From NCBI RefSeq assembly GCF_009017415.1, contig NC_092407.1, forward strand, positions 1,178,001 through 1,242,000: a DNA stretch of 64,000 bases, given 5' to 3'. Position 1 is the first letter of the stretch; the number at the start of each line of letters is the position of its first letter. A model generated the notes under the pieces. The model was given only the letters and a program-made list of their open reading frames with translations. It ran no database searches and was not told where the DNA came from. Of the stretch, positions 1-12,003 are shown piece after piece. Origin of the DNA: Aspergillus flavus (lineage: Eukaryota > Ascomycota > Eurotiomycetes > Eurotiales > Aspergillaceae). The position numbers and the translations under genes are program-made.

Positions 1-1270
1 TATAGATCCAATGCTGACAAATTGAGAATTAGTAACATGAAGCATCCACCACCGCAATATCCAACACATGATTGGCGCAGCCCTAGTTCATGTCCGGTTT
101 AGGTTGATCGCTTCATTAGCTAGAACCTAGGAGCCAATCAGAGTAACGACAAGATCAAAATCCATGTTGCTTATTATCTTTCCCTGTCGGCGTCTGATTG
201 CGTGATATTTGTCTGATGTAACTGATCCTGCTTTTTGATAGAATCAGCATTGCTCTCGACCTGGGGTACTTTGAAAAAGGAAATAACCATCGTACCTGTC
301 AATATTATCACACTCTCACCAGACTATAACACCAAGAAAAAATGAGACTCTGGTAAAGCCACACTCTATTGGTTTGATACATGGCGTAACCGGTATCTAA
401 TCCTCGACTTTGTCGATATAACTATTCGTGAATGAGTATACGGTATCTTCGAGTTCTCTTATGGAAGGCTCATACTAATGCACGCGGTCTAGTGCTTAAT
501 ATGAGGGCGAACAGCGATAAGCGCAAAATATACAATCTTCCTGATATCTGATCTCACAAAAGGGCGTTAAACACTCTCCATAGATGTTTGACTCTTGCGC
601 TCCGCATGGCACTTCCCATAACAGATCTCAACAGATGTTCTGAGTGAGGACTAAAAGAATGCTTACGGATATGTAGCCTTGGAAAATTGCCTATCAAGGT
701 CACGAGTTAGTGCCGACGTGCCCCAGAACGTGCTGTCTATCACGCGTGGCCCGAGGTCAATACCAGGTATACGCGCAGTGACCGTATAGACATGGTATCC
801 TCCATGGATTATGTCGTGCTTATTCTGAGTATCGTTCTGATTGTACACATTCTATGCTTACAGAGTGTAAGGACTTATTGTTCTGCTAAGGTATGAAGTG
901 AAATGTGACATTTTGGATATCTGAATATATGGTTTGTCTTTAAGATCCAAGTAGCTGGTACGTAATTCTTCATATATTGTAAACTCAGCTCTTCAAGGAA
1001 GTCTCAAGGACTGATCATTATCTATATGGAGGTTTACAGCGACTTGAGAATGTTATAGAGGACCTGTCCAATAGATATCTAGGATGTTAGAAGTGGGATC
1101 GATTCACTGAAACAAGGGAGAGGCTCAAAGATGAAGAATGTATTCACGCCTCGTTTTTCCGTCAACAGGGTGATTGTTAATCGTCTGCCTTGTCGTAATA
1201 TGTAAGACAACTATCACTCAACTATATCAGAGCTACCTTATCATAAACCAAGCCTCATCGGAAACACATC
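1..1270. other. Intergenic, no gene seen
   Basis: This stretch lies beyond the 3' end of the polyketide synthase and reaches the window edge. It is AT-rich with frequent stops in all frames. The only short open frame (663-848, minus) has no recognisable family features. I see no gene, repeat or RNA here. Confidence 0.6.
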
Positions 1271-4200
1271 TCAGCGCAAAGTCATCTGGTTACCCTCGAG
1301 ATACGCCTTCAAATCACAAACGTTCGGAGTTTCCAGGAAAAAAGAGCCTTGCAAATCAATGTTTAGCTCAAGAGCAAACTTCTCCACAAGCACCAGCGAA
1401 AGAAGAGAATCAACCCCAACTGCAGAAAATTCAGTTTCATCTGTCAGAGCGTCCGGCTCTACCCCGGTCTCGGATGCGATTAGAGCTATAGCGTCGCGGA
1501 CAAGCTGGCTGTTGGCGTTGGGCCAGGATCCCGAGATTGGGGCTTTGTTCTCGTTCTCAGGGGTAGCTAGCGACGTGTTGTCTGACTCATCTTGCTGTGA
1601 CGGAGTGGACTCTGTAGTTTTGGCTGAACTTGTGTGCTGTGGTGTTGAAGGAAGTGCAGTTGAAGGTTCTTGTTGAGCCATTTGCCCATACTGGCTGTCC
1701 GGGGGGTCAAAGAACCGACTCATGAGAATGCGAGGTAATGGGCGAAGCGTCATCTCGCGGACCCTTCCGATCACACGGTTTCCATGCAATATGTATACGT
1801 CGCCGGAAAAGAACCCCGAATTGTCGTTGGCGGGATTCATCTTGACGTATGATCGATACAGTTCTCCGGCCATCAGTGAGTCAGAGAACCGCATGGATTC
1901 CCAGCCCTCCATGATATAAATCGTGTTGGTGTGGTCCATGGCTGGTCCAGCGTTCAAAATAAGTCCCCCGACATGGGTAATGGGGTCAATGTGATGAGGA
2001 GGTGCCGTCCACCGGCTATCTTGACTAGGTGACAGGATGACATCTGCAACTGCTTCCAGGCCGTACATGACAGCCGATTGGATACCACGGTAATGCTCGG
2101 CGTAATCGACAACGTTTTTGAAGAGGGTGTACACCAAGTCCTTTGACACGCGGCTTGCTAGCCCTTGGTCTGCTAACTGATGCAGCGCTTCAATACGGCT
2201 TGTCAGTAGGTAGGAATACGCAGCCCATTCGTCTCGCCATGAGTGGGAATCTCCACATGTTACGACGCCAATGGCTAGTTCCTCCTCATTCATCTCATCG
2301 TCGAGCACTCGATGCAGTGAGAGCGGCATCGAAGAGCACATAGGGTCTGCTTGCATGCGCATTCGCACGTACTGGGGCTTAGACCTATCCTTCCGGGGGA
2401 TTAGGCCTTGGAAGACCCGTACTTTACCAAAATCCATCGCCGAGAGCTCTGTTCCTGATTTTAGCCTGGAGTACATATACCTCGCCATGATAAGAGCGAT
2501 GTCGGTGTAAGCGAACTGGGAATAAGTGTCAGTGAAAGGAACGTTTGTCGACTAGCCGGCATCAAGTATGCCACTTACCACCGAGACGAGTGGTCGACCA
2601 CTCATTTGGTGTCCAGAAGCGACAGCATGAAATTCATCGTCAGTCACATTTGACTGGATGACGACGGTCCCACCATCTTTCCCGAATGATTCTTCCAGAA
2701 TGTGATGCACGAGGGCGGTACGCAAAGGCGGCGGAGCAGGAGCAGGAGACCTCTCATATCCAGTCCTAGACCGTTTATCTTTCAGCAATAGCCAATCTCC
2801 ATTATGCTGAATCCAATGGTTCTTCAGGTTCCATTGGTACGGAGGCAGATTTAGCAGGCGCAGCTGTGATTCAAATGGCTTATACCAAGTGTTCCAGTCA
2901 AGGTGAACGCCCGCGCTGTGCAAGGCTGACATACTGGCAGCTAACGTATGCCAATTGCTTTCATCAGATCTTAAGCTGGGTGCCACAACCTCAAGATTCG
3001 GGATGTTTGCGCGCATGGCACCGGTGTAAGTCTGATGCACTCCGATCTCAACCCAGACAGTCTTGGAATCCACTAGCCCTATCTCTTGAGCTTTTGTCAT
3101 TGCATCGGAAAATTGTACAGTACCCCTCGTGCTATCACGTAGATATGAAGGTGGGAATGATTTGTTGTCGAATACAACGTCACTCAAAAGAGGAGATATG
3201 AGTGCTGTTTTGAGATTCCGGAAGATGACCGAATGGGCAATCTTATTATACGGTTCCAAGATGGGCTCAATTTGAGAAGAATGGAATGCGAAGGGCACAT
3301 TCAACTTCGCAACTCGGTATCCCTGCGATACCAGAGTCTGTTGGATGTCATTGATGTCTTCAACGGATGCGGCGAGGGTCACATCGCGAGGCCCATTGAT
3401 ACATGCGAATTCATACGCATTGTTCCGCACTGTGTGACGAATTTCACCGATGGTCGCCTTGACAGCTAGCATCGAGTGACTGTTGATAGTACACAACTCC
3501 TGCATCAACCGGGCTCGTTGCCCAACGAGATAGATAACATCACTGGCTGATAAGGTCCCAGCAGCGTAGAGTGCAGCGTATTCGCCAAGGCTCGCTCCTA
3601 CTACAACATTCGGTATCACTCCGAGGCTTCTCCATAAGCGGCACAGGGCGATCTGCACACATACTGTCACTAGCTGTGCCATGAACGGACTGATCTCTAG
3701 TATATCTGAGCTTCTACTTGTGATTGCTGGGAGGATGGAGTCAAAACCGTGGGACGTGCATATCTCGTCTAAACGCTGGATTTCGTTCCTGTAGGGCGGG
3801 TATTCTTGGAACAGTTGGCGCCCAACACCTTGGGAAAAGCTACCTTGGCCCGAGAAGACAAAGCCGATAGTTGGAGCTTTCTGGATTGCACATTGAGTCT
3901 CGGCGATAGATATATGTTGTTCAAGTGATTTAACTATCTCCTGGATCGAGGCCCCATGCACCACTATGCGATACTTGTGATGCATACGACGCGCAGTGGT
4001 GGTGTACGCAAGGCTTGCAAGATCTACAAATGGATCCATTTTAAGAAAGCCCAGCAGCCCTTCCAGGTTTCGTATTAGAGACACTGTGCTCTTTGCTGAC
4101 ACAGTAACGACGAATCTCGTTTGAGGACATCCTTTAGGGTCTGGCCTAGCCGGGGGCTCTTCCAGGAGAAGACTGGTATTTCCCCCAGCTGCGCTGAAAT

Positions 4201-6716
4201 TGTTGACCATAATATACCTTTTGCGACCGGGTAAACGCGGCCAAGGAATGATCTTTTTGGGGATATGTACATTGAGTTGTCGAAGATCTGGAAACTTAGA
4301 ATTCAAGGTGGTTCTGAGGCATACTTGGGGTGGAATCTCGTTGTGCTTGAAAATCAAGAGCGCCTTGATCAGCGCTGTAATGCCGGCAGCCGCCTCTCCA
4401 TGGCCTACATTGGCTTTGACTGATGAAATGCGCAATGGCTGTGACCGGCGAGGCACAGCTGGACTGAACACCTTTGTAACTGACTCGATCTCGGCGGCGT
4501 CGCCCGCCTGCGTGCCTGTGCCGTGCATCTCGACTAGGTCTACGTCTTGTGGACGAACCCCAGCCTGCATCAAAGTCGAGCGGTAAAGGTTAGCCTGGGT
4601 AGGAGCATGTGGATGGGTTATCGAAATCGCGTTGGAGGAATGGTTGGTTGCGCTACCTAAGATCAATCCCAGAATATTATCGTTATCTTGCTGAGCATCG
4701 GACAATCGCTTGAGTATGATAGAACCTATTCCATCTCCTCGACAATAGCCATCTGCAGCATCGTCGAAGACCTGGCAATTCCCGGTTTTAGACAGAAAGA
4801 AACCTTTGCTGAGACCCGCAAAGCTGTCTGACCCCGTGAGGATATTCAATCCTCCTGCGACTACCATATCTGCCTCGCCACGCGAGAGTACCGAGCAGGC
4901 AATTTGAACGGCAGCTAAGCTCGCTGAGCATGCGGTGTCAATATTGAAGCTGGGTCCTGAGAATTTAAAGAAGTAACTGATTCTCCCTGGTGCAAAGGCA
5001 CGATAGTTCCCGGGAATAAAATACATGTCGATATCCTGTCCGGCGTTGCACTCACGATAGTCATCAGAGCACTGGCCATAAATCGTACCCACTCGTTCCC
5101 GTCTGGTAGATCGAGTGCGATCAGGGACATAGCCTGACTGCTCAAGAGCTTCATAGGCCGTAAGAAGTGCAAGGCGATGAGTGGGATCGGTTTGTCCTGC
5201 TTCACGAGGAGACATGTCGAAGAAGCCGGCGTCGAAGAGTCCTGGCTGGTCCACAAAGCAACCAAACGGAGTATGGCTGGTATTGCGCTGCTTGCCTGTA
5301 ATGTCTGTATGGCTATCAACATCGTATCGGTCTGCTGGGACCTTTCGATGAACATCGCGCCCTTCCCTAAGCAGCTCCCAAAGCAGCTCTAAGTCGTCAG
5401 CCCCTCCGGGCAACCTGCAAGACATGCCAATCACTGCAATCTTTTCGTGGGCACCGTGTGGACTAATGTGAGTATCGTCGAATATCCACTCTCCAAGATC
5501 TACAACATAGGCGGAACAACCAGGGTGACTCTTCTGGATTGCAGACACTAAGCCATCCACGACAGGAGAAGGTCTGAGTATCTCAACTTGCAGTTTCATG
5601 TCCTTCTCCAATAATGGCGACGACGCTGTGATGGCATTGACCACATCACCCCAGCGAATGATGCTTGTTAACAGAATATACGTGGCGGATTCAAATAGCT
5701 CTAATACCGTATCCGCTTTCAAGGGGTTGCCATCAGCCATGGAAAGAAGATAGGCGGCATGGGAGAGATCACGAGATAAAACCTTCGCACGGCATTTCTT
5801 TACAGCCCACGAACTGTGGCTGTGGTCGTATAGGTGTGGTGCATGGCAGGGCCCACCATATACAGGCAACGGAGCATGGGCTGCTGATTGCACCTTTCCT
5901 GAAGTGCTAAAGAATTTCCGTAGCCTTGACGGTGGACCGTTTATGAAGACACTACCGTCAGGCTCAACTACACTGATGTAGATTGAACTGGGTTGTGGAG
6001 TATCCTATGTGACAGTTAGCTTCACCCCTATCTGTGTCTTGGTCTTGCTCACTGTGGATGAGTTGTACTCGTCGATGCCTTCTCGTACAGCTACCTCACC
6101 CATACCTTTCACAATGCTTGTCCAACTCTCAAGAGCCCCATCAAGGCTTTGCGGCTCAAGGTCCTGAGATCTCTGATATATCAGAAGACCAGTCCTCATT
6201 GCCATGCGCACCACCTCCGCCACCGTGACTGGCACGCTACATAAAGAGGGAGACGCTACGATCGCGGTGGCGGCCAAGAATCCCAGCCCAAGCCCAGTAA
6301 ATAATGATGTATCTCGGCGGAAAACGAACTCATCTGGCCGACTCTCATAATGCCTAATCAATATTAGTACGGTTTCATGTTGCTTCATCGCAGAAACTCT
6401 CCATTAGGAAAACGACTCACCCGACAAAGAGGCATACCGGCATAAGAACTAAAAAGACACACTCGAATGTTCCTGACAGGGGCCCCTGATGCCAATTGAA
6501 GCTCTCCGCAAGATCGAGGATGGATTGGAACGGGGGCAACAGACTTCTCAATTCGGCAGGAAGCTCAGCGATTTCCTCTCGCACGACGTCTGTAACCTCC
6601 TCTAGCACTCGCGCCAAGATCACATGGTTTGGGCACTTTGAATGCAAACGCAAGCGTCGGAACAGATCCGCGAGATCATCTGGAGGAAACTTGTTGCTGA
6701 AATGGAAGATCCGCAT
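1271..6716 (-). CDS. Non-reducing polyketide synthase (SAT-KS-AT-PT-ACP)
   Basis: This iterative type I PKS should build an aromatic polyketide from malonyl-CoA in the cytosol. I infer four exons, 6716-6421, 6353-6053, 6004-2579 and 2515-1271, in phase, giving 1755 aa. Order: SAT (about 1-370), KS (about 385-815; DTACSAS with Cys558, plus EMHGTG and the NVGHGE His motif), malonyl AT (GASLGEY, Ser1004), PT (about 1290-1590; catalytic His1331 in GHQMSG, Asp near 1518 in HHIDP), one ACP (GVDSLL, Ser about 1711). It stops about 45 residues after the ACP Ser, so there is no TE, Claisen cyclase, CMeT or reductase domain. The SAT has GLGLG at 119-123 where the family has GxCxG, so the nucleophile Cys is Gly121, while a YHAPHL-like His253 remains. 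Domain calls are solid; the product is unknown. Confidence 0.93.
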
Positions 6717-6758
6717 ATTGTTTGGAATAACGACTTCGGAATGGGTTGGTAGTCAAAC

Positions 6759-6802
6759 CTATGCAGCACACAGTACAGCGCTATGCAGCACACAGTACAG
6801 CG
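6759..6802. repeat. Perfect 22-bp tandem duplication upstream of the PKS
   Basis: The unit ctatgcagcacacagtacag plus cg occurs twice head to tail with no mismatch (6759-6780 and 6781-6802). It begins 43 bp upstream of the PKS start codon, so it lies in the PKS promoter or 5' leader. A recent duplication of a regulatory site or neutral slippage are both possible. Confidence 0.85.
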
Positions 6803-8160
6803 CTTGCTCAAGTGCAGGTCTCCTTATGACCCTGTCTCGTAATATACTATGTTGCGAGATGTGTCTATACAGACCGTGGACTCACTGTTCCACGAATTAA
6901 GGGTCGTTGCGCTGCATCCGCTACTCTGTCTGCAATATTTGGAGTAAGCGATGTTCCTGGGTTACATCTTGCCACCTTTCTGGTCATGCCTTCATCATGA
7001 GAGCTACGCCTGTGAGAGTTAAACAATTGATGAAAAGGCAACATAGCGCGACGTATTTCGGCGCTCCAGCGTTAACATTCTCACGTACGTGTCGCACTAT
7101 CGAACCATCTATCATTTTCCTATTCGAGCAAGTCGCCCTCTCCACGAGACTCTATGTCACGGGCGTTCAGTGAAAGCAACACAACAACCAGCATCAGCCT
7201 CCGTTAGCCTTTTCTCAGATGTTGCTCTCATCGATATCGACCTGTGGCCCGTCTCATGCTGAATATAATTGAAGTGGCGCATATCACGAGCAAAAGATGC
7301 CAGTGAGATACGATCCAAGTATGCTTCAAGTCATACATCTTAGAAAGCTCAGGGCAATTGTAAATCAGACTAGACGCGTAGAAGCTGGGAGACATAATAT
7401 CATATCGGTGGATACGTCGGGGGCTCATCAACACGTTTAGAGTTATTGTTTGACGGAAGCCCAGGAAGCAGTGCTATTTGATGCACCGTTTGCCCCGAGA
7501 GAAACGTCAGACTAACTTTAGGCTAGATTCGGAACCAGGGTAAGGGTCTTGCAGTCAGAGTAATTTAAGCATGTGTGTGAGAGTCTGGACTCGGCATCTG
7601 CGTTGCATATCCGATAACCAATGTACTGATGCAGTGCCCTTTGAAAGTCGAGCCCGGTGGCCGGGCCTTGTGCAACTACTTAGTCCATGTTGCAAAACGG
7701 CCCATTGCATCAGAAAAACAACCAAGAATACGAGGGATTGTCCCTTATGCTCTGCGCTCATTGGAAGACGCAGTTTCTAGCCTTTGCAAAAAACCCTTAA
7801 AGACCCTTATGAGTTGATAGGGATTCCTAGATATGGTTGCAGTAGCCCTCCCTGCAGGGTTGGTAGTTTAATTCGCCGATGAGGCTGATGGATATGTAAC
7901 CGGGCTTAGATATGAATTATCGAATGGACTGGATACAGAATACAATCGCCGAGTGTCAGTGAGAGTGGTGACGAGTGGTAGACCAGTAAGGATAGCCAAT
8001 GTGATTTCGAAAGATATCGACTTACTATGTCACATATGCACCTCAGCAGCCTGCCATGTGAGGCATCGTATGTTGCTGGCTGGCTACTAGAGTGGCCCAA
8101 GAAATCTTATGATAAGCATACAGGTATCGTGAAGTAGCAGCTGTTAGAGGTCCAAGCATT
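6803..8160. other. Intergenic between PKS and O-methyltransferase
   Basis: This is the shared divergent upstream region of the PKS (minus) and the O-methyltransferase (plus). Several short frames exist, but none shows codon structure or a family motif. A tcgatatcga palindrome lies near 7231-7240. No exact TCG-N5-CGA AflR-type site was noticed by eye. Confidence 0.5.
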
Positions 8161-8165
8161 TTGTG

Positions 8166-8175
8166 TATTTAAAAA
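8166..8175 (+). promoter_or_regulatory. Putative TATA box of the O-methyltransferase
   Basis: The sequence tatttaaaaa lies about 100 bp before the start codon at 8267, a usual TATA distance in filamentous fungi. It is a pattern match only. Confidence 0.4.
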
Positions 8176-8266
8176 CTCTCTTTCATATTACCTGCCATTA
8201 CCCCAAACGTAAACTACATTTATCCAACGACTGGATCTATCTCAATTCAAAATAACTGTCGCAATC

Positions 8267-9734
8267 ATGGAAGTTTCTGAAGAGAGAGACCTGTATCTCC
8301 ATTCTATTACAGCGGCCCTGGAGAGACTCAATTCTGCCGCGAGTGAATGCCAATCAAGACTTCTTAGTGAACACGACGGAAGTATAGAAGACCATAGCGC
8401 CAATCAGACGGCGCACGACAATCTCGTACAGGAGGCCTACAAGTTCCTCCAGATAGCGCAGGGCCCAATAGATACTGTTGCCACTTGCTTTGAGAGGGTA
8501 CGACTACCCCTCTTGTGTTTATTATACCGCCGTGATCGCTAACGCATATTGCCAGACGGCCCATGTAGCATGTGCCCGGTCATTGTTGGAGATGGGGGCA
8601 TTTGAAGGACTCCCCATTGGGGGCGAGTCCCGGAGTACGAAGGAGCTTGCGGAAGACCTGAGCGTCGATGAAGCTCTGCTAGGTGCGCGACGCACATTTA
8701 ATCCACAATATTTGCCGCTTAGCTAACTTGAACCAGCCCGATTGATGAGGAACTCTGCTCTCTTTGAAGAGACCGGACCGAATCAATACAGACACACTCC
8801 GTTTTCAGAAGCCTACCTCAGACCTGAAATTCGGGCTATGTTTCGCTTTGCGTAAGTGCCTATGTAACTACTACACGCGCTGATGGTAAGCTGATATAGC
8901 ACTACCTTAGAATGGATGAGCATATGCCAGCTCATCTAAAGATGCATGAATTCTTGAAGAGCAATTCATGGACGGAGCCAACATCCACTAGCAATAATCC
9001 GTACACGTATGCTCATGATACGAATGGAAAGAGTATGTGGGAATACCTATCTGAGCGGCCAACAAGGATGGCATCTTTCAATGATGGTATGACATTGCAG
9101 GCAATGACCGAGTTGTGGATGATAGACCTCTTCCCCTGGGAAAGTCTATCGGACCAGCAACCTACTCCTACGACAGTGGTCGCAGTGGATATCGGTGGTG
9201 GTACTGGGATGGGAATCTCTCGCATTCGGTCTTACTGTTGTAGTCTTCCTGGCAAATTCATTCTTCAGGATCAGGCACATGTGATCCAAAGTGCAGATCC
9301 ACGTGGCAATGGGATAGAGAAGATGGCATATGACTTCTTTGAGGAGCAACCCATTCGAGGTAAGATACTGTCTCATAAACCTGGAGTTGAGGGGTTCAGG
9401 CATAACCATATCTGTCCCTTTAGGAGCTCTTACATATCTTATCCGCCGCTGCCTGCACAATTGGCCTCAGGAGAGTATTATCCAGATCCTGAAGAACGTC
9501 GCCGCGGCAATGCAGCCAGAGAAGTCCCGGCTTCTCATTGAGGAAATCATTGTTCCTGATATGAACGCTGGGATTGAGGAAGGATGGATGGATATGATTA
9601 TGATGAACCTTGGTGCTAAACAGAGAACCTTAAAGGAGTGGGAAGAAGTTCTTGCTTTAGCTGGGTTTGAAGTCAGGAAAATTTATCAGATTCCTGGAAA
9701 CTGCCACGGTCTCCTTGAGGTGTGGCTGAAGTGA
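8267..9734 (+). CDS. SAM-dependent O-methyltransferase (Methyltransf_2 type)
   Basis: It likely methylates a phenolic hydroxyl of the neighbouring polyketide. Five exons are inferred in phase: 8267-8497, 8556-8682, 8737-8851, 8911-9359 and 9424-9734, giving 410 aa, typical for fungal polyketide O-methyltransferases. The N-terminal half has the helical dimerisation/winged-helix type sequence (AHVACARSLLEM, STKELAEDL, ALLARLMR). The SAM site is VDIGGGTGMG, with Asp near residue 251. The catalytic segment is RRCLHNWPQ, followed by a conserved acidic LLIEEIIVPD. It is divergent from the PKS, about 1.5 kb away, as expected for a co-regulated tailoring gene. The substrate cannot be read from sequence. 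The acceptor of intron 3 was chosen to keep the frame. Confidence 0.9.
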
Positions 9735-10317
9735 TCACATTTGCTTATCAATCTTTCACAAACGCTGGTATTTCCTTTCTAAATGACCATTAGCCTAGTC
9801 AGTACCTTGCTTTAGTTACGGTTTGATTATTACAATGTTCAGTACTTGATTGACTAGTATCCACGCGTGATTAAGACGAAGTCCCTTTGATAGAAGAGAA
9901 GGTAGAGGGGATTATTGCGAGCCTCACTTCAAACGGTTCAGAGGGTGATGTAGCATGGATAGGTTGCGGCGATATTAATCGTTCTTTAGAATGAGTATGT
10001 ACCACAGCCACGACAGGAAACAGTATGTATAACGACATGAGGTTGAAGTCTTATTAACAGCTCTGCTGAGGCAAGATGGAATCCGAAGCTTACGGCTCTC
10101 CCCAGGGTTGGGGGTCTACCATTGGCGTTACTGTATTGGCTTTGTTGGGCACCTTCGCACATGTATCAGCATTTGAGATAAATAAGTCAAGTAAATACGG
10201 TGTCCATGCCACCTAGCTGTACTAGGCCATTTAACTGTGCCCAGAAAGTGAAGATGTAAATACATAACCATGGATACCCACAATTCCTAGGATCCCACAT
10301 TAAACCTTACACGCAAG
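9735..10317. other. Intergenic between convergent methyltransferase genes
   Basis: This is the 3' space between the O-methyltransferase (plus) and the second methyltransferase (minus). I see no coding signal in it. Confidence 0.5.
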
Positions 10318-11392
10318 TCAATGCTTATGGCCTGTGGCAATGATAGCTTCAGCCTCCATGGACGCCATCCCATCCCTCCCATATTTCCCTTCAACGTAAC
10401 GATGAACGGCCATTGGTAACTCAGACTCATACTGATCTCGCTGATCCTGCGTCCAGAAAATGTTGACGATAGTGGGGATAAGGATGGTGCAGCTTTCAAC
10501 AAACTGGTTCACCGGGACTAAATATTCCTTTATCACCTTTCTGACTTTGATGTCATTAAACCCAGCTTGCTCGAACTTAGCACGGACAGAAGCCTCCTCG
10601 TCCCAGCCGACATTGTATACCCCATGAATCTCTTTCTCTGACGGCGCTGGAAGATCTCCGGATAAGTTGGTAATGGCCGCACTAAGCGTGCAGACCCAGA
10701 TGGCTTTGGTCGTACATCTCCCATATTAGCATCTATGGGTAAGTAAATATAGAGTTGGATTCAGTGGACTTACTGCTCTTCCACGTAGAAATTGCTAAGA
10801 TGCCACCTGGTTGAAGTATTCTGACGCATTCTAATATATTTTGTTAGTAAAATAATCCCTCTCACCGTCAACAGAAACAAACCACGGGGCTACCTTTCAT
10901 AGCAGACTTATCGTCAGGGAAGAGATTAAAAGCTAACATTTCATTAGCAATTACTCTGATAATATCCCTCCACTTATCCAATTCCATGCTCTACTTACCA
11001 AAGGCCGTGAATATATGAGTAAAGTGTGCACTCGGCAGACGAGTGTCTTGTGCATTTACGATCTTCACTTCAGCATTATGCCATTCTTCCTGGAGCATTT
11101 TCTGTCTGGTATAATGGAGCATATCCTCTGACTTATCACCACAGGTCAAATGCCAGTTAGCTTTCTTGTCGTTGCCGATAGTATGATGAAGGACGCTTGA
11201 GACGGCGCCCGTTCCACAGGCATTGTCAAGGACTACCAAAGGCTCTTGACTAGACCAAGGCAAGCCTGATTGTGAAATCAGCTCTTTGGCAAAGAGCTCC
11301 GTAATCTTGCCGCCCAATTCGTACAGGGCGGCAAAGCGCTTGTCATGAATATTAAGGGAGGCGGATGAACCTGAAGTCAGACTTTCTTGCAT
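10318..11392 (-). CDS. Class I SAM-dependent methyltransferase
   Basis: This is a Rossmann-fold methyltransferase of the UbiE/LaeA-like broad group, common in fungal secondary-metabolite clusters. Four exons in phase (11392-10999, 10932-10894, 10830-10774, 10703-10318) give 291 aa. Motif I is VVLDNACGTGA near residue 80; motif II-like LTCGDKSEDML and post-I VNAQDTRLP follow. The FNLFPDDKSAMK and ECVRILQPGG segments match the usual LKPGG region, then STWKS and a C-terminal QAGFNDIKV strand. The last acceptor (after gaccaaag) was chosen because it restores the frame into that segment. It is convergent with the O-methyltransferase, and a second methylation of the polyketide is plausible. Substrate unknown. 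Confidence 0.85.
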
Positions 11393-11491
11393 GGTCGATT
11401 TACTGCTATTTGGTTGGGAGTGTCACAAACTCAAGAGGAAAGAATGATCCGAGGAGCAGTCTATCGCGTGGTAGAAGATGAATGCTATTTC

Positions 11492-11848
11492 TCACCCAGA
11501 GGAATAATTTATAGGTCCATCTCTACTAGCCAAGCAGGCCATTTCTCTTCGTACGAGGTTCAGTAAGTCAGTATTACGATTTACATAATAGTCTGCTGTG
11601 TCACCTAACAGTACACAATCCCTGTGATTTTCGCATGTACGTAGCCCCAGGCGCAACATCGCTCTTTTGATGGCACTCATTTCTACTAGCGCTGGCATCC
11701 CATGGAAGTGTCCAGACACTGGGATTACGGTATTGACACCTTCCAGCGTAGTCTCGGTATTTGTTATCACGCGTATCATGACTTCTGTTACCTCCTTGCT
11801 ATGAAGAAGCACAGGAAGGCTACGTACATGCCTATTATTGGGAAGCAT
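11492..11848 (-). pseudogene. Orphan SAT-domain-like fragment
   Basis: This open frame of 118 aa has no start-to-stop architecture of any single protein I know. Its sequence IPVSGHFHGMPALVEM, then a helix and NRNTDLLNLVRREM, resembles the C-terminal half of a starter-unit acyltransferase domain, where a strand precedes the catalytic His and a G-x-x-H pattern. It differs from the SAT of the PKS at 1271-6716, so it is not a simple local copy. It may be the relic of a second PKS, or a chance resemblance. It sits between the methyltransferase start and the P450 end. Confidence 0.35.
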
Positions 11849-12003
11849 AACATTTGAATCTCCAAAACATGATTAATTGCAGAAGCAGGTCACACATCTG
11901 TAAAGCCGACGCCAAAGTTGAGCCGAGTACAGGACCAGGCCTCCCTTCTTATGCGAGACCTCCTATCAAGAGCACGATCAAATACGACATTGGAGACATA
12001 CTT

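Noticed and set aside
663..848. 61-aa minus frame at the left edge
   Set aside because: Too short, no motif and no homologue-like features.
3340..3470. Plus-strand frames inside the PKS
   Set aside because: They are shadows of the minus-strand PKS, without own start context or family match.
7085..7240. AflR-like binding sites in the PKS/O-methyltransferase interval
   Set aside because: Near-matches seen by eye (TCG-N6-CGA near 7088, tcgatatcga near 7231) have the wrong spacer, so no site is claimed without a motif scan.
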